Shown here in pieces: positions 45,501 through 55,400 of a stretch of 64,000 nucleotides of DNA. Location: assembly GCA_020536535.1 (NCBI GenBank), contig JAHLWZ010000854.1, forward strand, positions 1 through 64,000, given 5' to 3'. Every line of letters starts with the position of its first letter. The first letter of the stretch is position 1. This DNA is from Pelomyxa schiedti (lineage: Eukaryota; Evosea; Pelobiontida; Pelomyxidae). Position numbers and translations under genes: made by a program. The notes under the pieces were generated by a model. It saw only the letters and a list, made by a program, of their open reading frames with translations. It had not been told where the DNA came from and did no database searches.

Positions 45501-46442
45501 CTATTGCACTTCATTTTCGATAGGACGCTCAGTCCCTGATTGGCATCCGTAGCTAAAGAAGTGAGACCTTGTTATGCATAAACGAAATAACAAGGAGTTT
45601 ACATGGTCAAGCCTCTCTTGTGTTCCAGTAATGCGCATCCTCAGCCCACTGGGAGCCACCAAGTTGGTCGCGATCTTCATCTGCGACTCTCGGACCCTGT
45701 GGAATCCGCGCCAAGTCACAGAAGCCACAAACTCCGATGTGAAGCTGCAATCTCCAGAACCGCCTGTTCCTGCAACCAATGCAGTTCCTCGGACGGGCTC
45801 CAGTGTAACCAGCTTATGGGTTTCGCAAGACAGGGCAACAGCAGCCAAAGGGCCGAATATGTCAGCACAAGTGTCAGGGTCTTCAAGCAACCCATAATTG
45901 CGCAGCATCCATGCCACCCTCTCGAACTCGTGGCACTCGGCACCACCAACAGAGCTCCGCCCAAAGTCCACGTCGAATCTCTTTAGCCTCAGCTCAGGTG
46001 GCTCATCGCCGCCACAATCTTCGTCGTCTGGCCAGAAGTCCTCCCCCTCCCAGGGACCATATTCGGCAGTGACTGCAATAGCAACATTGCCCCACCAGGA
46101 TTGCCCCAGGCCGTCTATCTTGACACTGATCACTCTGGCGTTACCATGTGAGTTGTGTAGGGGCTCTTCAGTACAGTCACTTGGATCGGCAGGGTGTATT
46201 GGCTCACGATAGAAGACTGCGTGTGGGAATCCTGAGGATATCCACTGGTACAAAGAGCTCGTGAGGTAACGTGACACAGGCGGTCGAGGCCGGAACCACG
46301 TCGTCGGGTTTGCACGGATCACCTCGTCCCACAATTTGCACACGCGGCGCAGTTGCATCACCCTCCTCGCTTCTTCGTCCAACCTGGCGAGGACATTACA
46401 GACGATAAAGGGGCTCGTCCCTATGGCTGCATCGGTACTCAT
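45501..46442 (-). CDS. F-box-like protein of unknown specificity
   Basis: First good ATG 46442 (MSTDAAIGTSPFIVCNVLAR). The opening helices, PFIVCNVLARLDEEARRVMQ then LRRVCKLWDEVIRANPTTW, fit a degenerate F-box (L-x-x-L-x-x-R-x-V-C-x-x-W). This predicts binding to SKP1 in an SCF ubiquitin ligase. The remainder (WISSGFPHAVFYREPIHPAD; ISVKIDGLGQSWWGNVAIAV; EFVASVTWRGFHRVRESQ) shows no known repeat. Single exon, stop at 45501. The open frame extends upstream without an ATG. Confidence 0.5.
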   Translation of the reverse strand: MSTDAAIGTSPFIVCNVLARLDEEARRVMQLRRVCKLWDEVIRANPTTWFRPRPPVSRYLTSSLYQWISSGFPHAVFYREPIHPADPSDCTEEPLHNSHGNARVISVKIDGLGQSWWGNVAIAVTAEYGPWEGEDFWPDDEDCGGDEPPELRLKRFDVDFGRSSVGGAECHEFERVAWMLRNYGLLEDPDTCADIFGPLAAVALSCETHKLVTLEPVRGTALVAGTGGSGDCSFTSEFVASVTWRGFHRVRESQMKIATNLVAPSGLRMRITGTQERLDHVNSLLFRLCITRSHFFSYGCQSGTERPIENEVQ

Positions 46443-46591
46443 TATCAGAGAATTCAGTCTTCCCGTAACACTGTTCCGCTCCACCCTTTCACAGATCACG
46501 AGATCTCTGTGGTTGCACCTTTTTTTCAGTCCCAATCTAGCTAGAGTCGTTCTGGTGTTGCACAACACGCCGTTTGTTTTTTCACAACAAA

Positions 46592-48418
46592 ATGGGGGCT
46601 AGGCACAGGGGCGTTGTTGGTCTATTGTTGGTCTCTTTGAGTGTAGTGTTGGCTGGTGAGGGTCATTTTTGGCAGCTGACGGACTTGCACCTGGACCCCT
46701 GGTACCAACCTGGTGCCGACGTGGAAACAAAATGTACGTCTTCGCTCCTTTTTGTTTGGCGATTAATAATGCCAACAAAAATAAAAAACCGGCGGCTCTA
46801 ATTTTCCAAATCAATACAAAAGGTAGGAACTTTACAGACACAAGTAATCCTAAGGCGGGGTTGTTTGGGGATTACCATTGCGAATCATCGACTACTTTGC
46901 TTGATTCCTGGCTGGATTTTATGCGGAGGTAGGCATTTCCTCGCATTGCACAGAAGCCTCGAGGTGAGATACTCATTTGGGCATTTCACAGTGAATATGG
47001 TGATGTAGAATATGTCTTCTGGACTGGTGACTCTTCTCCCATGAATGAAAAGTGATTTCCATTTTGGAGAGGTTGAGTGTGAGGCACGGCAATTATTAAT
47101 ACTCCTTTCTACAGTTACCCGCTACCCAGTGACGACCTCCAAATGTCACAACAGCGAGTCTTTGATATTGTGCAAATCCTCACCGACAGTATCCAGTCTA
47201 CATTTGGACCCAACAACTATACCACAATTCTTCCATGTCTTGGAAATCATGAAGTTCGCGTATAAGTGAATATACTGATTTCTAAGCAATCCTTTAGGTG
47301 TGGCGTCCAAGTGTTTTCTATGGTCCAGAAGACAACAGAACCATCAACATACTACATACCATAGGAACTATGTGGGAGGTGTGAGAAACCGGTTTTAGGT
47401 AATAGAACTTATCCTGTGACAGCCATGGTTCCTGGATCAAAACGCCCATGACGACTTTTTCCAATACGGGTTCTACTCATCCCTTATCGAACCAGGGTTG
47501 CGCTTGATAAGTCTCAATACACTATGGTGCGATTCTGGGAATGTCAGATCCTGGGCACACAAGAATGGAGATGGAAATGATGTATGCCTGTAGAACTCCA
47601 GTGTACCTATTGACTCTAACATAGATCATGTTTTCATGGTTGGAAGGAATCCTTGCGCAATCCCTATCTGATGGGGAGGCAGTATGGGTAATTGGGCATG
47701 TTCCAATGAGCGCACCTAATACTATTCCCTATTGTTCTGATCAGTGGAACTCTCTCATCCTTCAATATGCTAGTATCATAAAACTGCAAGTCTATGGTTC
47801 ATATTTGGCCTATAGTTATTCTTGCCCCAACTAGAGTAACATCGCACAGGGCACACTCACTCTGATTTTTACACTGTCTTCAGTGATAAGCTGGGTACAC
47901 CCAAGAATGTACTTTATGTTTGTCCATCTCTTACCCCAGAGTCTTGGCATAAGGTGGAGCGTCGGCTTTCAAGATAATTTGCTCAATACTCTCAGGATGG
48001 TGCAAATCCAGGTGCCCGTATTTACACATATGACAAGGAAACCAAAGAAATCCTCGATTACACACAATACTACTGCAACCTTACCAAAGCAAATGAAGGT
48101 ACAGAACTCCACCCAATTGAGCAACACCAAAATTACCTCTTCAACACTCCGGTTCTTAACCTCTGTACAGAGGGGTTCATAACCTGGGAAGTTGAGTACT
48201 CTGCCCTTAGTGATTACCCTCTCAAGTCACTTGCTCCCAGCGAATGGCAATCACTCACTGATTCCCTGGAGACTGATACTACACTGTTTGAACAAGTCTG
48301 GCAGCACTATCACATTGAACATGCCTCAGAATGTGACGAGGCTTGTAAAGCAGACTTTTTGTGCCAGCTCGAGAAACCCACAGAAAAGCAATATGTGGAA
48401 TGCAAGGAAAAGTCCTAA
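46592..48418 (+). CDS. Acid-sphingomyelinase-like phosphodiesterase (SMPDL3-type)
   Basis: Signal peptide MGARHRGVVGLLLVSLSVVL, then GHFWQLTDLHLDPWY with the first D-x-H metal pair. Next are GLFGDYHCESS, VFWTGDSSPMNE (second metal Asp), CLGNHEV (Asn-His), DFFQYGFYSSLIEPGLRLIS, VWVIGHVPMSAP (His) and GHTHSDFYTVF (His-x-His). The C-terminal domain continues to a Cys-rich end (ECDEACKADFLC). This is the calcineurin-like phosphoesterase layout of acid sphingomyelinase and SMPDL3 nucleotide phosphodiesterases, secreted or lysosomal and zinc dependent. The residue four after the GD aspartate is Met, where the family has a catalytic His. There is no saposin domain ahead of the catalytic part, favouring SMPDL3-type. 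About nine introns; stop TAA 48416-48418. Confidence 0.8.
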
Positions 48419-49277
48419 ACAAAATCTGCATTCAAAAATCACTCCTTTTTTCTTGATTTCCATGAATGACTCGTCATCACATTCCAGGGCGTCATCGACG
48501 GCAATTACCAGCAACGAACCTCTAAATCTGTGGTGGTCGTGCCACTGTGCAGAGGAGGTTGGGTACTCCGCATTTTTTTCGTCTCTCAGAGACCAAGGCA
48601 CAATTTCCCCTGTTATCAGGGAGATGAAAAAATGAGGAGTACCCAACCTCCCAGACGAGAGGCTGAACAACACGGAGCTTTGGGCCTGCGCCGCCTCCCT
48701 GAAATGCCCCAGTCCCGAGAGAATGGGGGCAGAGAACTTCGCCGCAGGCCCTTTCAGAAGGTGATGGATTATTCCCATCTGAGAGGGACACACCCCTATG
48801 ACGGAGCATGTTCCCTCCCAGGAGCAGGCAAACTCCCAAGGCTCCCCCCTGGGAGTTGCCTGCGAAAACAGATTTGGAGGGAGTTAACCCAGGGCGCCCC
48901 CCTGGGGCACTCCCTCCTGACATAACTTAGAGTCTGAACAGCAGAGGCTCCCCCTCTGTGTCATGACTCGAAACGAAAGTGGACCAGGCGCCCCCTGGCC
49001 ACAAAATCCCTGTCTCACACACGTTGGTTTTTCTTGCCTGAGCTGCCCACAAGGAGCAACCCAGAGAAAACCTGTGGACAGGGAGCATTGCACGATGGAT
49101 AGGTTGATAGATTGGATAACCGTGACTGCATTTGAGCTCGGTCACAGAAGGTCAAGTACTCCTCGAGGAAAAGAGCTTTCAGGGCAGGCCAATAAGAGAA
49201 CAGTTTTTTTTTGGTACGGGATTGTGGGAATAAAAACATTTCGTTTTCTGTTCTCCTTTTCCGTCTTGTATCAAATA
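48419..49277. other. Intergenic region rich in DNA hairpins
   Basis: An 859-bp spacer without a supportable gene. It is visibly richer in C and G runs than the neighbouring spacers. Open frames here exist on both strands but give only low-complexity Gly/Pro/Gln-like products. Its central part, 48555-48998, is a chain of inverted repeats described separately. The F-box gene promoter should lie in 49000-49277. Confidence 0.55.
48555..48998. repeat. Cluster of five inverted repeats / hairpins
   Basis: (1) 48555-48585 pairs with 48621-48650, about 30 bp with few mismatches, giving a ~96-nt pre-miRNA-like hairpin. (2) 48824-48838 with 48850-48863, gcaggcaaactccca against its complement with a one-base bulge. 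(3) 48876-48884 with 48909-48917, with an inner stem cccaggg (48888-48894) with 48900-48906. (4) 48942-48947 with 48953-48958. (5) 48984-48988 with 48994-48998. Candidate structured RNA or foldback mobile element; no flanking target duplication recognised. Confidence 0.7.
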
Positions 49278-49904
49278 ATGAAGACAATCACCGTGAAGCC
49301 TTTCCGGGTGCAGTTTGCTGTTAGTAGGGAGCCTGTTGTTCTTTGTCCCTTCGAAGTGCCGCCATCGTCAGTTGCCTTGACCGACTCATGGTCTTCGCTT
49401 CCCATGGTTGCAGCCCCCACTGTAGCCTCGCCATCGGCAGTGCCCCTCTTCGACCTCTCATCCCTCCCTGGCCCACTGATTTCGGCCGTCATCGACCAGC
49501 TGGCCTCCTCCCCGCGCGACCTCCTCGCCCTGGGCCGCACCTGCCGCCCGCTGGCCGGCCGCACCCGCTCGCAGGACCTCTGGCGCCGCGTCTTCTCGCA
49601 GGCCCAGAGCGCCCGCGCCTTCTGGCACGAGGAGCAGCGGCGCCCGGCGGAGCCCTGGTTCTGCTTCGTGCTGCGCATGGCCCACGCCCCGCGCCACTCG
49701 CGCCTGCTGCTCGCCGCCCTCTGCATCTGCCCCGGGGGCAGCGGCGTCGCGACCCACCCGCTGGCGGCGAAGGGGTGGCCCGAGGGGCTGCTGGAGAGGC
49801 TGCCGGGGTTTTACTTGTCTGTGCAGCATCCGGTTTGGCCCGATTCTGGGGAGCCCGGAGAGATTACGGGGTTTGAGGATTTGTACAGGACGGCGTATAA
49901 GTAA
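49278..49904 (+). CDS. F-box protein
   Basis: ATG 49278 (MKTITVKPFRVQFAVSREPV). After a ~55-residue leader comes an F-box: LPGPLISAVIDQLASSPRDL, LALGRTCRPLAGRTRSQDLW. This is the L-P-x-x-[LI]-...-L-x-x-L-x-x-[TV]-C-[KR] pattern that binds SKP1. The C-terminal ~90 residues (PWFCFVLRMAHAPRHSRLLL; LSVQHPVWPD) have no recognised repeat. The centre (49480-49790) is strikingly GC-rich compared with both ends, with almost all third positions G or C. The stop codon overlaps a GTAAGG donor-like site, so splicing into the small exons downstream is possible but did not fit in phase. Confidence 0.55.
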   Translation: MKTITVKPFRVQFAVSREPVVLCPFEVPPSSVALTDSWSSLPMVAAPTVASPSAVPLFDLSSLPGPLISAVIDQLASSPRDLLALGRTCRPLAGRTRSQDLWRRVFSQAQSARAFWHEEQRRPAEPWFCFVLRMAHAPRHSRLLLAALCICPGGSGVATHPLAAKGWPEGLLERLPGFYLSVQHPVWPDSGEPGEITGFEDLYRTAYK

Positions 49905-49960
49905 GGCTTGTTTGTGTGCCACACATCTGTCATCACTGTTTTGGGTGGACTTGTTTAAAG

Positions 49961-50318
49961 CTTGTGTCTATGGGGAATTGAATGGCCAACTGACTGAAAA
50001 AACCACCAGTTGTGTGCTTCATAAAAAGCGCATAGAGTTTGATTGTATTCTGGAATACATTCTATTTCACGCTGCTGAACGTACTACCTGTGACATCATG
50101 GCCAATTCGCCTGCCAAGGTAAGAACCTTACCCACAAATTATTGACTAACTTTTTGTTACGCACTAAGGAAGAAACCATACAGAAATACCGTACTTTCAG
50201 TACAATGTTGGCTGATGTATGTGCATATCGGAACCGTGTGGAGAATTGTGAGGCAATACAGAATATCGCTGATAGGGTTTTATCCCGAGCCATGGAAAAA
50301 CACCACCTCACGTTTTAG
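49961..50318 (+). CDS. Small hypothetical helical protein, 5' end missing
   Basis: Two joined exons with a good intron between (AAG/GTAAGAAC to CACTAAG). The product reads CVYGELNGQLTEKTTSCVLH, EFDCILEYILFHAAERT, MANSPAK, then EETIQKYRTFSTMLADVCAY and AIQNIADRVLSRAMEKHHLT before TAG 50316-50318. No ATG lies in frame before the MANSPAK exon end, and a 5' exon was not found; it may belong to the upstream F-box transcript. Family not recognised. Confidence 0.4.
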
Positions 50319-50355
50319 TTGTATAAGAAGAAGGAATAAAATTATATTTGTTCAA

Positions 50356-53300
50356 CTATTCTTTCTTGGACATGTAGGTTTTGCACACATTCATCAGTGA
50401 ACCTTTTCGAGCTGTCATCATTCCACGGAACTCTGGAGACTGTATGAGCGCGGTCCGCTCGGAATTTATCACTGAAGTGAGGGTTATTCCAGAATGACAA
50501 GAATCTTTGAACACACTTTTCAATAGAAGCCATTCGCGTGTCTGCTCATTGTTTGGGAAACTGACAGGTTCGGGCATGAAGGGAGGATAGGGAGACACTC
50601 CAGCTTTGTTGGCTACTATAATATTATACCCTGTTGTGGCGTTTGTAGTGCTGTCGACAATTGCTTCAACAAGGAAGAAGCCATCTGGAATTTATGTTAA
50701 AAGGAATCATACTTGACTGTAACCAATACGTACGAAGGAAGTGCGAAGTGAGCAGTTTTGGAGTAAATAAGTCCTTGGGGTTTGTGGGGTCACGCTCTTT
50801 AAAAATTACAGAAACCTTGGAATGGTAAAATTAGAAAAAAATTTTAAATATTTAATTGATATTAATTTATATGAAATTAATAAAATAACAAAAGCGCACC
50901 ACATCATTCCCGATATGCCGTTTTCTTTCCACACGTTGAAGATCATCAGGTTGGAAAGGTAAGTATGTGCAAACCTTGAAATGATGTTTTGAATTTGGGT
51001 AAAAAATAGAAAACGTACATGATACATTATCTCGTAATCTCTGAATGACGTATAAACAGAAAATTTCCCTGTGGAACCGGCTGTTTATTCACCAATGAGA
51101 TGCGTGAGATCCGGAGACTGAGGGAAAATACTTTTTACATCAAGACCAGCTCGGTACTTGGTCCAGCCTTCTAATGTAACTTTAGTCCCAAGGAAATCGA
51201 GAAACTCCTGATAACGTGGGGATGCATCAGTTTCCACTTAAAGTGCATCAGATGAAGGCATAAGGAAATGAGATACTACAATTACTAAATATGTCGTTTT
51301 CATCAATTTGGTTTGGCTTCACCCACAGAACGCCAATCTTGTACGCACGCACACAGCTTCTTTCTTCAAAATTGAGTAAATCTTTGGATAATTCTGTTTG
51401 CGCCTTGACACGAACTAACTTGGTGTCCCTGGTAAAAATAAGTTTAAATAACACTGGGGAGGCCATACTTCAATCGAAGAATGGATGAGCCAACAAACCG
51501 GGCAGACTCGGTTGAGGGTATCAAAGCTCTGTCTACTCCCTATCACTAGCTTTAATTATTCTTATCACAAGAAAAAAGATTACCTTTTTCGAAATAATCA
51601 GCACTCTCCGAGGTAAAACCTCTTTGCTTTCTACTTGTTGAATTGCAGCAATAATGGGTGATCCTTCTGATATACAACAGAATATGTCATGGGCTGCAGT
51701 GTTTTAGTCCTTGACGCAAACAGAGGAAAAGCATACGCTGCCCGTAAAAGAATTCCTTATAAAATAAGAAGTACCGATGAGGATCGATGAAGCCAAAAGG
51801 TTCTATTTCATCCCGCTTTGTGGATGTCACACTTCTGGCATCATACTCAACTGAAAACGCACCTCCTGCTGGTGTGGTACATGCCACATCAATTGCAGGT
51901 ACACCGTACTTTTCTATGTTCGGTTCTGTCCCCTGTGATTTGATAAATGCTTGGGCTATCAAGTCAATGGAAGGGAACGGACTGTCCAAGTTTCATGTGG
52001 GTAGGGAGAGCTTGTCCAGTGATCAACAAAGCCAGATCCCCAAGCTAAGTTTTCCATAGATCTAATTGCTGTCACCAAAGCAGCACGATCATGAATTATT
52101 CTGAATTGGTTCTCAGAAAATAGTCTAGCAAAAGATAGGTACTTGCTAGGGAGAGCTGGCACAGTTTCACCAGAGCCAGTTGATGTCTGAAAAAGAGCAA
52201 GGTTTTTGCGGAGTTTTGTTGACATGGCCCCAACAGGAATTTCTGGTGAAGACGGGATGTTAGTGGATGAGAAGGGAGCATGGCAAAAATTACCAGATAT
52301 AATATTAGAAATATTTTTGAGTTTAAACATCGGCTCAGCTGGTTTAGCTGGCTGTGGTACTGGCATTGGTTGGTCACGCTGTGGAATGTTAACGAGCGCA
52401 AATCGTGGGCATTCTTACAAGGGTGGCACCAGTTCCCCATGATTCCATGGCAGCACCCAAATGCCCTGTGTGCTTGAATGTAATGGGGTCGGAGATAGCA
52501 AAGTCCTAAGTGGACTAAGGGAAAAGGCAGCAGAATGAATACATACATCTTTTTTAGGCTTTCTTTTTGGTGCGTCTTTATGGGTTGTCACTGGGTGGGG
52601 ATGTGATGTAGGTGCTGGTGTTGGTGTTGATGTTGATGTTGATGAAAATGTTGATGTCGATGTCGATGTCGATGTAGCGGCTGGTGTTTGTGTTGCTGTC
52701 GGTGACACCGGTGGTGCTGGTGTTGGCGTTGGTGATGGCGTTACAACTGATATTGATGGTGATTGCGACGGTGATGACGAAAGTGTGGGCGATGAGGTTA
52801 CTGTTATTGTAGGTGTGGATAATGGTTGGCTCTGCGCATTTGTAGTGGTCCCCGAAGATGGAGGAGCGGGAGCAGCAGGAAGTGGCTTTCCAGGTACGAG
52901 ATGAATGTGCATTGGCTTCTGAGCTGTTGGAGGTAGAGGAGGAAGTTGTTTGGAGGGGTGACTGATCCCAGATGTGCTCTGTGTAGGGGGAGTTGCATTT
53001 TCTGCTCCTTCTTCACCTTTAAACATTCCGATAAATTGACGTGACTGTCCAGTTTTCCTTCCAATGGAATTGAACCAATTTGGGGGGCGCTGCGGAGCAG
53101 ATTGATTTGTAGATTGCCAAGAGTGACTTTGTGCAACATCCAAGTAGGCAATGGATTGAATCTGAGACTGTGTTGGAGTAGCTTCTTGGGCTGATTGACC
53201 CAAATTTTGGAGTTTTAATTCTTCTTCCTTTGAGGAAACTTGAGATTCATCGGTGGGCTGCATAACGCCTTCATCATTTACAATAGACGCACTCTGGTCA

Positions 53301-55110
53301 ACTTCAACTTCACTTTCACTGTCACTATCAGCATCAAACTTCCAGTCCCCTTCGGCAGTTTCATTGTCACTGTCACCTTCCGGGGAAGAAATGTAGGGCA
53401 AGCATGTAGGATCGCTCTCAGGTGTGGGTTCGTAAACTCGAGGTTCAGGAATACACACTGAGGCTGCAGCGGTGGAATGTGTATGAATTGGTATTGGGGG
53501 TAAAGGTTTGGTTTCACTGGGCTCTTTTTTCGGTGGTGCTGCCATGGCAGACTCCGTTGACTGCTGAATGACAGGAGAAGCTGTGGCTACTGTATATTCA
53601 GTGCCACTCCCTGCCTGAGTTACAGTGTCCAAGTGAGGTGAAATGGATGACTTCTGTGAGGTGGTATGTGTTTCTATATGCATAGAACTACAAGACATTG
53701 GAAGTGCTTCTAAGGTGGAGTTATTGCTCGGTTCAACACTTTTTTATTGTATTGGGGTGCGTGGTCGGGTTACCTTGGGAAGGTTGTGCTTGCTCTCTAG
53801 GTGGTAGTGTAAGCCGCTCCTCTATACTATTGATGACTTCCAATGTGTGCTGTTCAGTTTGCACGGTAAACGTATCTTCCAAAGGAAGTGGAGTGACTTT
53901 CATTTCCTTTGGGGGTGGGGAAGGAGTTCTCCTGCGTGAAGGCAACTGTTGGGGAACCTGTTCGGTGGCTGCCGGATTTGTTGATGCCTTAGGCACTTGT
54001 TCTCGAGGGGGTAAAGCAGGAGGATGTCGAATGGATCGCTCTTCAATTGTACTTGAATTGTCTTGAGTCATGTCTTGTTCTGCTGGTACCACGTTTGGAG
54101 GAGGAGTTGGTGGATGAGCTGGTTTTGGTGGTAAACCGCCAGAGGATCTCAAACCCGAAGTAGTTGTATTTTGGGGTGCATTGGGTTCTGTGGCAGAGGT
54201 GCTGGGTTTTGGTGCTGGGGTGGGTGGTGCCGGTTTTGCATCAGTTGGAGTTGGAGGCTTTGGCTTACTTAAATAAACCGAAGCATTAGAGTTTGGAATT
54301 AACATTGCTGGTGGCTGTGATTGTGGAGGAGGGGGTTTGAGGTGGGGTGCAGAGATAACGCGGGGTGGAATTGTGGGTCTTGGAGGTAAAGATGGCCTAA
54401 TTTGTGCAGACTGGGTTAGGGGTGTTGTTGGTGTTTGGGGTAATGCTGGACTGTGAGTTGGTCTTGGAGGCAATACTGGTTTTGTATTGGGGACAGTGTT
54501 TGAAGTGGGGGTTGGTGTATCTAAAGGTGTTTTGGCTGTGTCCTGCAACGGTAATGTGGTATCTGCTATTGTGTCTGTTGGTGTTGATTCTGACTTGAGC
54601 TTCAAGATGTTATACTTCTAAATTTGTAAGAAAAGGACAATTACATCTGTGAGGTTATCTCCCAAGTCCAAGTCAGACCCAGAAGTACCCTGCACTCGAT
54701 AAGGGAATAACAAAACGGGGAATAAAGGGTACCTCAGAGAAGCTTTCCAATAAACTTACTGTACAAAGATGAGGATTCACAGAGTAATAATAATAGCATA
54801 CGTGTTACAATTTTTTTTTTCACCTCTTCCCGTTTTTCCAAAAGCAGGCGTGCTTGGGGAAAACTGAGACACAATGGTTTGGCTATCAAAATTGCGTTAG
54901 TGAGCTCCTCGAGTCGCTGTCCATTTACTCCCTTTTGACAGCATTACATTAGACGTCCTCCTTTTGCATTGAAACATGTGTGGAAGGGGAAAAAAAACTC
55001 ACAACAAAATTTTGAGCGAGAGGACTGAATGGTGGCCCCAATGAGGTGACCCAAGCAACAACCTGCGGAGCCGTCCACGAAGCAACAGGCAACGTACCGT
55101 GTATACTCAT
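50356..55110 (-). CDS. SAM-domain RapGAP with long proline-rich linker
   Basis: Start MSIHGTLPVASWTAPQVVAW at ATG 55110 runs directly into a SAM domain (VVAWVTSLGPPFSPLAQNF; NGQRLEELTNAILIAKPLCL; ARLLLEKREEV). Two large exons (54605-53733 and 53698-52415) encode ~700 residues of Pro/Ser/Thr-rich linker with LPPRP motifs and acidic patches. The RapGAP domain follows: FGFIDPHRYFL region, AQTELSKDLLNFEE, YKIGVLWVKPNQIDENDIFS, YQEFLDFLGTKVTLEGWTKY, EIMYH, ERKRHIGNDVV (helix with the catalytic Asn thumb) and a last LTSVINSERTALIQS near the stop at 50356. RapGAPs switch off Rap1-type GTPases, which control adhesion and chemotaxis. At least twelve introns. Exon joins in the linker are approximate; the catalytic motifs are clear. 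Confidence 0.82.
52621..52676 (-). repeat. GTTGAT/GTCGAT hexamer repeat in the RapGAP linker
   Basis: A run of six-base units, ttgatg and tcgatg on the plus strand, encodes alternating Ser-Thr (STSTSTS) in the low-complexity linker. Frame is kept whatever the copy number. Confidence 0.75.
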
Positions 55111-55400
55111 AGACACAACGTTGTCTCAGATGCCCAGATCTCCTTTTCGTGTTGTCTTGTTGCCCAACCAACGAGGTATCACGAGCCTCTTTTTTTTCGT
55201 ATTTTGTGTTAAAGGATTCCGGTTCCACGGAAAAAACTTCGGATCTTGATTTGATTGGCCATTCGAATGTGATGCGTTTATGTTTGGAAGGTGACATAAT
55301 TTCCCGGTCGCAAGAGTGTTTTGGCTAGGTGTCATGTCAACTTGTTTAGTGGGAATCTCATTTTTATTATAATTACAAGCGGCAGTGTGTACAATTTCAT

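Noticed and set aside
46130..46602. Genetic code change suggested by in-frame stops in several genes
   Set aside because: All cases except member C are resolved by short in-phase introns, and TAA, TAG and TGA all end clear genes in the window.
48522..49145. Open frames on both strands in the hairpin region
   Set aside because: Gly/Gln/Pro-biased translation of palindromic DNA, with no start context, splice sites or domain.
54944..55335. Minus-strand frame beginning at 55297 as the RapGAP start
   Set aside because: The SAM domain lies in another frame beginning at ATG 55110 and connects in phase without it.
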